Notes: generated by a model from the letters alone, not told the origin. A stretch of 64,000 bases of DNA from Nitrososphaerota archaeon (GCA_016184315.1 JACPCU010000008.1:1-64000); one strand, 5' to 3'. Positions 16,123 to 25,407 are shown, numbered from the stretch's first letter. Translations and numbers: made by a program.

Positions 16123-17361
16123 TCAAAAGCTTGTGCCTCCCGGTCGGACAAGATTCCGCTGCTTAGGCTTCCACTGACCGGCAACATATTCAGCTGTTAC
16201 GCGGCGATAGACTTCGAGGGTCGTAGACGCGATGTTGTCCCACCGATAAGCTGATGTGACTCTCTCGTAGGCAGCTTGCCTAAGACGGTCAGCGTAAGCA
16301 GGATCAACCAAGACTCTGGTGACGCCCCAAGCTATGGATTCAGCGGAAGGATAAACCACCACTCCGTGCTTGTCATGTTCGACTATCTCCCCCAATCCCC
16401 CGCTTCCAGTGGTAACAAGAGTACTCTTCGCTGCCATGGCTTCGAGAGCCACTATCCCAAACGGCTCGTATAGAGAAGGCACAACGCATACGTCTGCAGT
16501 GCGGAACAAGTGTTTGACAGTTGATGTGTCCAAAAAGCCGCTGATGAACGTCTTATGGGTAACTCCTAGCTCCTCGACCCTTGCGAGAAGCTGTTCCTTC
16601 AAATAGCCTTCACCCACAATCACAAACTTGGCATCAACTCGCTGAAGAATCCTTGGTATGGCGTCCACCAGCATTCCAACCCCCTTCTCATGAACAAGCC
16701 TACCCACGAACAACACCAGTTTCTCGCTGGGCAAGGCGAACTTGGCTCTGAAGGCTTCTCTGCCGTATTCTCCTTCGAAGACCTGCAGATTGACGCCGTT
16801 CGGTATCATATCTATTCTGTTAGACGGAACAGAGAGGGCGTTCGATACTTCTGAAGCCATGTAGTTGCTACAGCATATGACTCTCCAAGCTTCTCTTGTA
16901 AGCCACGCCTCTGTCGAGCTGATCATTCGCTGGTAATCGTTGTGGATCCCCCTTCTCCTACCATACTCTGTTGAATGCATCGTTGCTATCAGCGGTACGC
17001 GGAACATGTGTTTGAGCCCTATGGAGGCGTTTGCTACAAGCCAGTCGTGAGCGTGGAGAAGCCGAATCTCGTCTTTATGGGTCTTCATGATCTCGGCTGC
17101 CTTAATACTCAAGTTTACGTTCATCATAGATACCCATGTAGCGAAGTCCGGTGTAGGAAACTTGTAGGCGTCAACCCGATGCACCTTGATGCCTTCAACT
17201 TCCTCGTATTCAGGTGCTCCCGGATAGTCACATGTGACAACATGGACACGGGTGCCTTTTCGAACCAAGTTTCTGGACAGATTGTTGACGTGGGGTGCTA
17301 TTCCGCCTATGATACGGGGCGGGAACTCCCAGCTCAGCATCATGACTCCCGGTTCAGCCAA
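16123..17361 (-). CDS. GT4 glycosyltransferase, second copy
   Basis: 412 aa, paralogous to the downstream gene. MLSWEFPPRIIGGIAPHVNNLSRNL, LLHAHDWLVANASIGLKHMF, MHSTEYGRRRG; C-domain LVLFVGRLVHEKGVGMLVDAIP and VVPSLYEPFGIVALEAMAAKSTLV; final helix YRWDNIASTTLEVYRRV. Both Rossmann halves are complete. Only 6 nt separate its track start (17361) from the stop of the mini-GT4 gene, so they are surely co-transcribed. Confidence 0.9.
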   Translation of the reverse strand: MAEPGVMMLSWEFPPRIIGGIAPHVNNLSRNLVRKGTRVHVVTCDYPGAPEYEEVEGIKVHRVDAYKFPTPDFATWVSMMNVNLSIKAAEIMKTHKDEIRLLHAHDWLVANASIGLKHMFRVPLIATMHSTEYGRRRGIHNDYQRMISSTEAWLTREAWRVICCSNYMASEVSNALSVPSNRIDMIPNGVNLQVFEGEYGREAFRAKFALPSEKLVLFVGRLVHEKGVGMLVDAIPRILQRVDAKFVIVGEGYLKEQLLARVEELGVTHKTFISGFLDTSTVKHLFRTADVCVVPSLYEPFGIVALEAMAAKSTLVTTGSGGLGEIVEHDKHGVVVYPSAESIAWGVTRVLVDPAYADRLRQAAYERVTSAYRWDNIASTTLEVYRRVTAEYVAGQWKPKQRNLVRPGGTSF

Positions 17362-17367
17362 AGCTCT

Positions 17368-18003
17368 TCAACCCCCGGATGGATGGAGCCGTAATGCCTC
17401 TTGGTAGGTTTGGAGAGTCTGCTTCAGCCAAGACTGAGGATTCTGCGCAACAACCCGGATCTTTGATGACGGGAGTTTGTGAACCCGCTCTACTTCACTC
17501 TTCATTGAAGGAGACTTTGCTATTAGAAGTTGACACTCATAGGTGCCTAGCCATTCAAGGCCGTTTATGCAGCTGCTCAAGGGAGAAGAAGAGTCGTTAG
17601 ATCGCTGTGCCTCCAAGCTGTGCAAAGTAATGACGAAGGGGAGACCAAAAGCCTTCTTCAGACCTACAGCAGCCACCACAAACTGCCACTCGTGAACGTC
17701 AACAAGATCAATTCGCCTAGACTCATCGTAAAGAACATTGGATAAGATTCGTTGAACCTCGGCAGTAAGGCTGAGGGCCCACGTCACCACAGACACATGG
17801 GGGCCCACGGGGTTGGGAACCCGATGAACCACAAGGCGATCCGAAACCTCTTCCCGCGCATACGGAGCCTCATGAAATGTTACTACAGTTACATCAACCT
17901 TCTTCCTAGCCAACTCTTCCGCAAGCCGCTCAGCGTAATACGCCATATCCCCGACGATTCTAGGTGGAAACTCCCAGGTAAGCAACGCTAGGCTTAGGGG
18001 CAC
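17368..18003 (-). CDS. Mini-GT4: N-terminal GT-B domain plus C-terminal crossover helix only
   Basis: 211 aa against about 410 for its neighbours. Residues 1-190 follow the GT4 N-domain (LALLTWEFPPRIVGDMAYYAERLAEEL, VDVHEWQFVVAAVGLKKAF, ITLHSLE, SKIRVVAQNP). Then WLKQTLQTYQEAL matches the last helix of the neighbouring enzymes (TLGIYQNVV, TLEVYRRV). The whole C-terminal donor-binding Rossmann domain is missing. In GT-B proteins that last helix packs back on the N-domain, so the product could fold. GG of the N-terminal loop is GD here. Probably catalytically inactive alone. Confidence 0.75.
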   Translation of the reverse strand: MPLSLALLTWEFPPRIVGDMAYYAERLAEELARKKVDVTVVTFHEAPYAREEVSDRLVVHRVPNPVGPHVSVVTWALSLTAEVQRILSNVLYDESRRIDLVDVHEWQFVVAAVGLKKAFGLPFVITLHSLEAQRSNDSSSPLSSCINGLEWLGTYECQLLIAKSPSMKSEVERVHKLPSSKIRVVAQNPQSWLKQTLQTYQEALRLHPSGG

Positions 18004-18014
18004 AGTGACTCACT

Positions 18015-18269
18015 TTAAGTGAATACTGAGCATACCCTGATGATGCCCCGGCCCGTCAAGAAGTAGCGTTTCGAACCTTCCTGATCTGTGAAGGTTTCCA
18101 AGTAGCCTGATTCTTCGTGTCTACTAAGGATCTCAGTCAGCTGCTCCAAGGAGAGTTTGGTAATCTGGCTGAGGTCGTGAAGCGTTTTGCTCGCCTTTTC
18201 ATGTATCACACCCAAGTTATGCATCATTAGAAGTAGTCTGTCTGAGGGGGGAAGCTCTTGTTCGCTCAT
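18015..18269 (-). CDS. Winged-helix regulator, 84 aa
   Basis: LLLMMHNLGVIHEKASKTLHDLSQITKLSLEQLTEILSRHEESGYLETFTDQEGSKRYFLTGRGIIRV reads as helix-helix-turn-helix plus wing, typical of archaeal wHTH regulators. Its stop is 11 nt before the mini-GT4 start, so it heads the glycosyltransferase operon and may control it (inference). ATG start 18269. Confidence 0.7.
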   Translation of the reverse strand: MSEQELPPSDRLLLMMHNLGVIHEKASKTLHDLSQITKLSLEQLTEILSRHEESGYLETFTDQEGSKRYFLTGRGIIRVCSVFT

Positions 18270-18416
18270 CTACGGGACCTCCGTCTGCACCGATATTTAT
18301 GTGGCAAACACCTGTCTTTAAGTTGTCTCCCCCATCGGCTGATCCTGTGCAAGTATGAACATCGTGTCTCTGGCATCGATGAGAATTAGGATCAAACAAA
18401 ATATGACTACGTCAGA

Positions 18417-19148
18417 TCAATACACAGTCTTTCCTTCTATGTATGCAGCGGTCCTCCCATCCTTCGGGTTCCGGAACATTTGCTCGCATTCACCAGCCTC
18501 TACTAGTTCTCCTTCCCAGAGGAAACCTACCCTGTTAGCCAGTCTCTTTGCTTGGAGAAGATTATGGGTGGCCAATATCACAGTGACCTTTGACTCACGG
18601 TTGATCTGTTCCACTATCCTTTCCATGATTGAGACATTCCTCGGATCTAGATTCGCAGTAGGTTCGTCTAGAAGAAGCATCTTGGGCTCGGTTACAAGAG
18701 CCCTTGCCAGAGACACTCTTTGAGCCTCTCCTCCTGAAAGCGTGTTAGCCCTTCTCCGAGCTAATCCTGAGAGACCGACAAGACTTAGGACTTCCTGAAC
18801 CTTCTCTAAGACCTCGCCTGCTGGGTAGCCTCGTATCCTCAGCCCCATAGCCACATTGTCGAAGACCGTCAAGTCGAAGAGAGCAGGATATTGGAAGACC
18901 ATTCCCATCCGCCTTCTGAGCACCCTTCTATGTTTGTCACCGCCCTCGGTGTCCACGTTATCAAAAAATATGTGTCCATCATCGGGGTGAATTATAAGAT
19001 CAATCAGCCTCAACAGAGTGGTTTTTCCAGAGCCGCTGGGACCTATTAGAGAAAACACTTCACCTTCCTCAACACTAAAAGAAACTCTTCTCAGAGCTTC
19101 CTTCTCAGAAAACGATTTCGATACACCGTCGACCGTCAGTATAGTCAA
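18417..19148 (-). CDS. tupC: ABC transporter ATPase, tungstate-type
   Basis: 243 aa. Walker A GPSGSGKTT, Q-loop region MVFQYPALFDLTVFDNVAMGL, signature LSGGEAQRVSLARAL, Walker B LLLDEPTANLD, H-loop ILATHN. Powers uptake by the permease just upstream. Gene order C-B-A on one strand with 2 nt between C and B. Substrate assigned from the TupA-like binding protein. Confidence 0.85.
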   Translation of the reverse strand: MTILTVDGVSKSFSEKEALRRVSFSVEEGEVFSLIGPSGSGKTTLLRLIDLIIHPDDGHIFFDNVDTEGGDKHRRVLRRRMGMVFQYPALFDLTVFDNVAMGLRIRGYPAGEVLEKVQEVLSLVGLSGLARRRANTLSGGEAQRVSLARALVTEPKMLLLDEPTANLDPRNVSIMERIVEQINRESKVTVILATHNLLQAKRLANRVGFLWEGELVEAGECEQMFRNPKDGRTAAYIEGKTVY

Positions 19149-19150
19149 AG

Positions 19151-19921
19151 CTACGCGTTGCCTCCTTGCCTTGATCGCGACGATCTACTAAATGAGGCAG
19201 CGAAGAGACCTGATCCGCTTCTTACCTGCAGATACGTGAGCAGTAAGTTGATTGAGAAGGCCAGTCCCAGAAGGACCAACCCCAAGGCTATGGCATCTAC
19301 GAATTCACCTTGGTTCGTTAGGAGGACGACTGCCGTTGTCAGCGCCCTAGTGTAGCCCAGCAGGTTTCCACCCACGATCATTATGGCCCCTACTTCGGAT
19401 ATTGCTGCCCCGAATCCTACGACCAGTGACGTTAGCAAGCCTAGTCTAGCCTCCACCAAAATTATCTTGGTCTCTTGAATAGGCTCTGCTCCAAGAGATA
19501 CGGCTGCTTCCCTTAACCTGAGATCAATGCTTGAAACAGATGTTAAGGTTACACCAGCCGTAAGAGGAGCCACCATGACTAGTTGGGCAAGTATCATAGC
19601 TTCAGGAGTATAGAGCAGATGAAGAAAGCCTAAGGGCCCATAGCTCGTCAGTACAATGTAGAAGACAAGTCCCACAAATACCGGAGGCAACCCCATCAGC
19701 GTGTTAATCAGGCTTATTACAAGACCTCTTCCTCGGAATGTTCTCAGCGCTATCACTGCGCCTATGGGGATGCCTATGCATGCACCTAGCAGTGTGGCAA
19801 TGCCTGAAACTCTGAGTGAGAGCAGAATTATCCTCATTATTTCAGGGTCGCCTGAAAGTATTAGTTGTAGGGCTCTAAACACGCCGTATAGGAGCTCTTC
19901 CCATCCCGGCAAATAATCCAC
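19151..19921 (-). CDS. tupB: ABC transporter permease, tungstate-type
   Basis: 256 aa with about six membrane segments: LRVSGIATLLGACIGIPIGAVIAL, FVGLVFYIVLTSYGPLGFL, MILAQLVMVAPLTAGVTL, LTSLVVGFGAAISEVGAIMIVGGNLLGYT, AIALGLVLLGLAFSINLLL. The ISEVGAIMIVGGN stretch is the TupB/WtpB-like loop that docks the ATPase. Two nt from tupC and about 48 nt after tupA. Confidence 0.85.
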   Translation of the reverse strand: MDYLPGWEELLYGVFRALQLILSGDPEIMRIILLSLRVSGIATLLGACIGIPIGAVIALRTFRGRGLVISLINTLMGLPPVFVGLVFYIVLTSYGPLGFLHLLYTPEAMILAQLVMVAPLTAGVTLTSVSSIDLRLREAAVSLGAEPIQETKIILVEARLGLLTSLVVGFGAAISEVGAIMIVGGNLLGYTRALTTAVVLLTNQGEFVDAIALGLVLLGLAFSINLLLTYLQVRSGSGLFAASFSRSSRSRQGGNA

Positions 19922-19968
19922 CTGCCTACGCTATGTGGTCTGCACGCGGCACATTGAGTCGTGTCAAG

Positions 19969-20919
19969 CTAAACCCAGCTGGGAGGGTTGAACCCATTCT
20001 CCCTAAGCCTTTGAACCCAGTATTGAACCTCTTCCTTCTCTGATGGAAGGCTGATCGACTCGGGTTTGCCGAAGACGGGGAAGAAAAGTCGTTCGCCACC
20101 TACTTCAAACCTCTCTACTAGAGCCTGCCCCTCCTCTGAGATCATGAAGAGAAAGAATTTTTCCGCTAGTTTTGAGTTGACGTTAGGATACTTCTCAGGG
20201 TTGAGGAGGATCAGTCCATAAGGATTGAGCAGAGCCTTGTCGCCTTCGACTAGAAGTTGCATCCTCAAAGCGTCTTTCATTTCACTTCTTAGTTTCCCCC
20301 ATGTCCCTCTGTCGCTGACGCTGTATGCTTGCTTTTCATTACTGATGCGAATCGTTGGACCCATACCTTGCCCGGCCTCAAAATACCAAGGTTTCCCTCT
20401 AGGGTTTATCCCCGCGTTCGACCAGAGTCTTAGCTCCAATGCATTGGTTCCAGACTTGTCTCCTCTCGATATGAATACTGCTTTACCCTCCTCTCCAGCT
20501 TCAGCAATTCTACTGAAGGCTTTCATGGCATCAGCAAGCCCCTTGGCTCTTGCTGGATCTTCCTGTGGGCCTATGACTACAAAATCGTTGTACATGATCG
20601 TTGCACGGTGAGTGCCGTTTCCAGACTTTACGAAGGCGTCTTCTTTGACCCGGTCATGGACGAGCAGAATATCGGCATCACCTCTCGCTGCAACTGCCAT
20701 GGCTTGCCCAGTGCCCAAGTAGAGCCAAGTCATCTTTGCATTAAACTTGCGTTCAAAGGAGGGATTAATGTAGTCCATTAAGCCGGTGTCTACTGTGCTT
20801 GTGGTAGTCGCTATGACAAGTCTCTCAGATTTGGTGGGATTAATGTTTGAATATGCGAAGACGACTAGTATCACACTGATGAAGCCAAAGGTTAAGGCAA
20901 CCATAACCTTATGATTCAT
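19969..20919 (-). CDS. tupA: Tungstate-binding protein TupA-like
   Basis: 316 aa. Residues 5-24 form an N-terminal hydrophobic anchor or signal. Mature motifs are LVIATTTSTVDTGLMDYINPSFERK, GTGQAMAVAARGDADILLVHD and VFISRGDKSGTNALELRLW. TTTS and SRGDKSGT are the oxyanion-binding turns characteristic of TupA. It faces outward and captures tungstate for TupBC. An inverted repeat begins at the base next to its ATG. Confidence 0.88.
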   Translation of the reverse strand: MNHKVMVALTFGFISVILVVFAYSNINPTKSERLVIATTTSTVDTGLMDYINPSFERKFNAKMTWLYLGTGQAMAVAARGDADILLVHDRVKEDAFVKSGNGTHRATIMYNDFVVIGPQEDPARAKGLADAMKAFSRIAEAGEEGKAVFISRGDKSGTNALELRLWSNAGINPRGKPWYFEAGQGMGPTIRISNEKQAYSVSDRGTWGKLRSEMKDALRMQLLVEGDKALLNPYGLILLNPEKYPNVNSKLAEKFFLFMISEEGQALVERFEVGGERLFFPVFGKPESISLPSEKEEVQYWVQRLRENGFNPPSWV

Positions 20920-20943
20920 CGTTATATTCTATCCAATATATCG
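20920..20943. promoter_or_regulatory. Inverted repeat operator candidate between tupA and ModE-like regulator
   Basis: CGTTATATT-CTATCC-AATATATCG: 9-bp arms with one mismatch and a 6-nt centre, lying directly before tupA in the divergent spacer. A ModE-type winged helix encoded next door is the obvious ligand. A second AT-rich imperfect repeat follows (GGTAATATA...TATATCGATTAC, about 20943-20974). Confidence 0.5.
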
Positions 20944-20991
20944 GGTAATATATTTTTATAAGTATATCGATTACTGACGAGGTAAGTCGAT

Positions 20992-22083
20992 TTGGAGAAG
21001 CTGGAACCCAAGTTCCATGTCTGGCTGGAACGAGACAGCCAACGCATAATCGGTAAGAATGAGGCTCAGATCCTTGAAGGAATACGGAAGCTAGGCTCTT
21101 TCATGGCAGCATCCAAATCCCTCGGCATATCTTACGCCTACGCTTGGAATACGATTGACAACGTAGAGAAAATCATTGGAAAAACTCTTGTCGAGGCTAA
21201 GAAAGGAGGCGAACACGGAGGCGGAGCAAGACTCACAGAAGAAGGACTACAAATTCTGAGACAGTTCCACGAACTCGAAGAACGGACACAAAGATTCCTC
21301 TCAGGCTCTGACTTCAGCCATACCCGGCAAGATGTTTTTGAGACCAAAGTCAAACTGCCTGACTTCACTGTCATCGGTAGCGATTGTGTTGGCATCGATA
21401 TTCTGACAAAGATGATGCTGAAAGAGAAAGAATTTACTTACGATATTGTTAGAGTTGGCTCGTCAGGCGGTCTAAGCGCCATAATGCTTGGCGAGGCAGA
21501 TGTGGCCGGGGTGCATCTTTTTGATGAAGAGACAGGTGAATATAACATTCCTTTTCTGAAGAAGTTTTGGATTGCTGATCGAGCTGTCCTGATCCGCGGT
21601 TATGTGCGCGAACTGGGTTTCATAGTGAACAAAGGTAATCCCAAGAAAATACTGCAGGTCTCTGATCTATTGAGAAAAGATGTTAGAATAGTGAATAGAA
21701 CACTAGGCTCAGGGACAAGAACCCTATTGGACACATTCTTGAGGAAAGAAGTCGAGAAGAGGGGGTTAAGGTTCAAAGAGACGGTTAGCAAAATCAAAGG
21801 ATATTCTGTCGAAGTAAAGTCTCACGTTGATGTCGCAAAGGCAGTCCTGGATGGAGAAGCGGACGCAGGCTTCGGCATAAGAAATGCAGCCAAAACAGGC
21901 GAGTTGAACTTCGCACCTCTAATCAGAGAAAACTTTGATTTCGTTGCAGAAGAGAGGAGGCTAAAGAAATCATTTCTACAGTTATTTATGACGAAACTGG
22001 CTTCAAGAGAATTTGAGTCAAGAGCTAAGGTTTCAGGTCTTCAGGTTCTCAAGGAAACTGGAAGCATAATATACAAACCATAA
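20992..22083 (+). CDS. ModE-like wHTH regulator with periplasmic-binding-protein-like sensor domain
   Basis: 363 aa, TTG start with GAGGTAA 6-12 nt upstream. Residues 1-95 are a ModE-type winged helix: ILEGIRKLGSFMAASKSLGISYAYAWNTIDNVE, then GGEHGGGARLTEEG. Residues 120-360 resemble a PBP-like fold (FTVIGSDCVGIDILTKMML, VRVGSSGGLSAIMLGEADVAGVHL, VNRTLGSGTRTLLDTFL, GEADAGFGIR). It replaces the usual molbindin domain and probably senses tungstate/molybdate or a pterin-related ligand. Divergent from tupABC, so likely their repressor. Confidence 0.85.
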   Translation: MEKLEPKFHVWLERDSQRIIGKNEAQILEGIRKLGSFMAASKSLGISYAYAWNTIDNVEKIIGKTLVEAKKGGEHGGGARLTEEGLQILRQFHELEERTQRFLSGSDFSHTRQDVFETKVKLPDFTVIGSDCVGIDILTKMMLKEKEFTYDIVRVGSSGGLSAIMLGEADVAGVHLFDEETGEYNIPFLKKFWIADRAVLIRGYVRELGFIVNKGNPKKILQVSDLLRKDVRIVNRTLGSGTRTLLDTFLRKEVEKRGLRFKETVSKIKGYSVEVKSHVDVAKAVLDGEADAGFGIRNAAKTGELNFAPLIRENFDFVAEERRLKKSFLQLFMTKLASREFESRAKVSGLQVLKETGSIIYKP

Positions 22084-22254
22084 GTCACATAGTGCCGACA
22101 ACTCGTAGGAGATTACACCGGGTGGGAAACGGCTAGGGGGCTACTTAAATGCCGATAAGACGTATCAGAATCAGAGGACGCCCAATATCCCGATGAATTA
22201 TCAGGAACCACATTTCTTAACGAATTTATAGCTCGTTTCATGCAGCTTGGATCC

Positions 22255-23721
22255 ATGGCCTTCAAGGATCTCAGAGAGTTTATTGAAAAAGTTAGAGAGA
22301 TGGGTCAGCTCGAATTCATAGAAGGAGCTGACAGGGATAATGATATTGGATCTCTTACGGAAATCTTTGCTGAGCGCAACGAGCATCCCCTACTTCTGTT
22401 TGACAATATAAAGGGCTACAAAAAAGGCTTTAGAGTCGCCTCAGACATCCTCACAGATCACCGCAGAACCGCCTTAGCCGTAGGACTTCCTCCCAACGCA
22501 GGCAAAATCGAGCTTGTCAAAATGTGGAAGGAAAGAATCAAAGATACTAAACCCATACCGCCCAAAGAAGTTTCAGACGGCCCCATATTTGAAAACGTTG
22601 AGCAGGGCGACAAAGTAGACCTGCTCAAGTTTCCATCACCCATGTGGCATGAACAGGACGGAGGATACTACATAGGCACCTCAGACGCAGTCGTAATGAA
22701 GGATCCTGACCTGAACTGGGTTAACCTAGGAACATACCGCTGCCAAGTACACGACCGCAACACCCTAGGAATCTACATCTCGCCAGGTCACCACGGCAGG
22801 ATCATCAGAGAAAAGTTCTGGGCCAAAGGAAAGAGCTGCCCCGTTGCAGTCAGCTTCGGCCAAGACCCAACTATTGCGATTACAGCAGCATTCGCAGTGC
22901 CCTACGGCTCCTCGGAACTAGACTTCGCAGGATGGATGAGAGGAGCGCCAGCAGAGGTCGTAAAAGGGCCCCTCACAGGTCTACCCATACCAGCCGCAGC
23001 TGAAATAGCCATCGAAGGCGAAATACCGCCCCCAGAAGTAGAACATAAAATCGAGGGACCATTCGGAGAGTGGCCAGGCTACTACGCTCACGGCGCCCGC
23101 GACGAACCCGTCATCAAAGTAAGATCAGTAATGTATAGGAACGACCCTATCATAGCAGGCTCCCCGCCACTAAAGCCTCATCTGCGCATACTGGGACTTC
23201 CCTTCGGCGCAGCCTCTATCTGGGATAACTTGGAGAAGATGGGTGTCCCCGATATTCACGGCGTCTGGACCTATGCCAGCAGCAGTGCAAGTGGAGGAGG
23301 CATGCCCTTCATCGTTATCTCTTTGAAACAAAGGTATCACGGTCACGCCAAGCAGGCAGCTCTAGTAGCCATGGGTGGAAGAACAGGAGCATACCTTGGG
23401 CGCTACGTGGTTGTGGTCGATGAGGATATTGATCCAACGAATCTGGATGAGGTAGTCTGGGCCATTGCAAGCAGATCCGACCCTGCTACTGACATAGACA
23501 TCATCAGAAAGGCTTGGAGCACGTATATTGATCCACGCATGACACCGAAACAGAAGGATGAAGGAGATATTACCAACAGCAGAGCCATAATAATGGCTGT
23601 AAGACCCTACGAGTGGATCAAACAGTTTCCACCTGTAAACGCCATAACCCCAGAACAGAGGCAGAAGGCCGTCTCAAAATGGAAAAACCTGCTGGAGCCC
23701 TACGGTCTAGCAGGCCGCTGA
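22255..23721 (+). CDS. UbiD-family decarboxylase
   Basis: About 488 aa; ATG 22255 gives MAFKDLREFIEKVREMGQL, the family start, though an in-frame ATG lies at 22240. UbiD landmarks: LLFDNIKGYKKGFRVASDIL, KFPSPMWHEQDGGYYIGTSDAVVMKDPDL, GTYRCQVHDRNTLGIYISPGHHGR, AEIAIEGEIPPPEVEHKIEGPFGEWPGYYA (prFMN region) and a late TDIDIIRKAWSTYIDPRM. These enzymes reversibly decarboxylate unsaturated or aromatic acids using prenylated FMN. No UbiX is in the window. The actual substrate is unknown. Confidence 0.9.
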   Translation: MAFKDLREFIEKVREMGQLEFIEGADRDNDIGSLTEIFAERNEHPLLLFDNIKGYKKGFRVASDILTDHRRTALAVGLPPNAGKIELVKMWKERIKDTKPIPPKEVSDGPIFENVEQGDKVDLLKFPSPMWHEQDGGYYIGTSDAVVMKDPDLNWVNLGTYRCQVHDRNTLGIYISPGHHGRIIREKFWAKGKSCPVAVSFGQDPTIAITAAFAVPYGSSELDFAGWMRGAPAEVVKGPLTGLPIPAAAEIAIEGEIPPPEVEHKIEGPFGEWPGYYAHGARDEPVIKVRSVMYRNDPIIAGSPPLKPHLRILGLPFGAASIWDNLEKMGVPDIHGVWTYASSSASGGGMPFIVISLKQRYHGHAKQAALVAMGGRTGAYLGRYVVVVDEDIDPTNLDEVVWAIASRSDPATDIDIIRKAWSTYIDPRMTPKQKDEGDITNSRAIIMAVRPYEWIKQFPPVNAITPEQRQKAVSKWKNLLEPYGLAGR

Positions 23722-24028
23722 CCCCCCATAAAACAAAGGAAACACTGCAAGCACAGCCTCGCTAATGCGACCCAAGTAAAGATACGCCGAGTGCGCTAAA
23801 GTAATGGATTATGCCGTATTCTTTGTGTTTGTGAACCGTAGACCGTTTACCGCGTTTCCTGCAGAAAAACTAAATACCAACTTAACTTTCCGGCGTTTCA
23901 TGCAGGACCTAGTGCCAGCCACCTTGGGTCTAATGGGCATTGACCTTGCAGTCACGCCCATCTTTCAGATGGAGTTGGACGCAAGGATCTAGGGTGTAGT
24001 CGCAAAATCATAGGTGGCTGTTGGCTAG
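23722..24028. other. Intergenic stretch with possible leaderless 30-aa sORF
   Basis: The only candidate is ATG 23900 to TAG 23990-23992 (MQDLVPATLGLMGIDLAV...), with AAACTAAATACC about 28 nt upstream as a TATA-like box. The longer track ORF 23804-23992 includes this. Evidence is weak. Confidence 0.25.
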
Positions 24029-25396
24029 TTGGTTGATGTTCTACCCGTAGTGCTGAACGGCTCAGCGTTCCCCTTCATAGCCATAACCATAGCATTGCTG
24101 ATCAGACAGAGGGGCTCCTACTTTAGACCCGTGCAGCTATTCCTAATAGCCGGCCATCTGCTCATGGCAACGACTTTGATCATAGAGTTTCTCAGAGACT
24201 TCATAAGTGCTCAGATGGTAAACTCCGTGTTGACAGCGGCGTCAACCTCCACCGCCCTCTTAGCAATCATACCTCTAACCGTAGCTGCAACAGTCATCGG
24301 AAAAACAAGCGTATCCAGCCCTAAGACAACCTTCCTAAACGCCTTCAAATCTGAGAGAAACCTGAATCGTCCACTTGCTACCTACAGCATATATCTGGTC
24401 ACCCTCAGCATAATTGCATGGCTGTTAAGGCCTTTTTCGTTCGGACACAATGAAGCTTCTTTCAGCAACCCCGTATACACCGTGTTTGACGACTGGTATT
24501 CCATAGGACTATTTGGAGCCATGCTGGGATTCATCGCCTACCCAGCTAGGGTCATGATGCTCAAGAGCAGGCAAGTCCACTCCCAACTTGCAGCCAGAGC
24601 CCTACTTGTCCTGCCCATCTCTTGGGTGATGATAGCCGTATTCCTCTACTTCTTCAAAATATACCTGGTTTCTCTGGGATTAGAGACAGCAGCCCTAGGA
24701 AACCTGTTGGCCGCCGTTCCTTGGTTGGCTATCGCCTACTTCTTCAGGAAGACCACAGTCATCGAAACTTTCTTGGATCAAACTGGTCGAACCAAGATTC
24801 CTCCAGGAAACAGTAATCTTTTCTCAACACGTCTAGGAGTCGCGCATCACTTGATCCTCGGAAAGAAGATGCTTCTAGAATTCGACCCATCTAGCTTCTA
24901 TGTAGAAAGCGTCAAAGACTTCATTGCAGAGTCAGGCAGCTCTGAGGTTCTTCTGATAACCCGTAGCACAAGCCCCCTTCACTTAGCGGTGTCAAACGAG
25001 TCAAACATCCGATCCTTCGCGTTGACGCCCACAGTAACCTTTCCAAAGGAAGGCAAATCCAGCAGAGAGATACTTCTACCCTACAACGACAGATCCATTA
25101 TCTTAGACGCAGTCAACAAGGCAATCAACGCCAACCCCAATCTTCAGATCTCAGTGGTATTAGACATCATCTCAGATCTAATAATAAGTATGGGTAACGA
25201 GCAGACCTACAGCTTCCTAGCCCACGTATCTGAACTATTCTCCACCCCTAGGATCACGGCCCTATACCTGTTCAATCCGAGTGCCCATGACCCGATGATC
25301 GTCTCAAGCATCAGGGGGCTCTTCTCAGTCCAGATACACCACTCAGAGAATCGGTTAAGCGTCGTGAAAGCCGGCGCCAAAGGCAACTGGATGTGA
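24029..25396 (+). CDS. Polytopic membrane protein with DUF835-like C-terminal domain
   Basis: 455 aa. Roughly seven hydrophobic segments fill residues 10-245 (FPFIAITIALLI, LFLIAGHLLMATTLII, ALLAIIPLTVAATVI, YSIYLVTLSIIAWLL, YSIGLFGAMLGFIAYPARV, ALLVLPISWVMIAVFLYFF, LLAAVPWLAIAYFF). The soluble C-terminal 190 residues resemble the DUF835 / KaiC-like degenerate fold (VVLDIISDLIISMGNEQTYSFLAHVSELF). Sensor-type architecture typical of archaea; no kinase motif is seen. TTG start. Confidence 0.7.
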   Translation: MVDVLPVVLNGSAFPFIAITIALLIRQRGSYFRPVQLFLIAGHLLMATTLIIEFLRDFISAQMVNSVLTAASTSTALLAIIPLTVAATVIGKTSVSSPKTTFLNAFKSERNLNRPLATYSIYLVTLSIIAWLLRPFSFGHNEASFSNPVYTVFDDWYSIGLFGAMLGFIAYPARVMMLKSRQVHSQLAARALLVLPISWVMIAVFLYFFKIYLVSLGLETAALGNLLAAVPWLAIAYFFRKTTVIETFLDQTGRTKIPPGNSNLFSTRLGVAHHLILGKKMLLEFDPSSFYVESVKDFIAESGSSEVLLITRSTSPLHLAVSNESNIRSFALTPTVTFPKEGKSSREILLPYNDRSIILDAVNKAINANPNLQISVVLDIISDLIISMGNEQTYSFLAHVSELFSTPRITALYLFNPSAHDPMIVSSIRGLFSVQIHHSENRLSVVKAGAKGNWM

Positions 25397-25407
25397 AGAT
25401 TCCCCAG

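Noticed and set aside
4848-22208. GAATTATCAGGAAC occurs before tRNA-Arg and before the ubiD gene
   Set aside because: A 14-bp match is expected by chance several times in 64 kb; flanks do not match.
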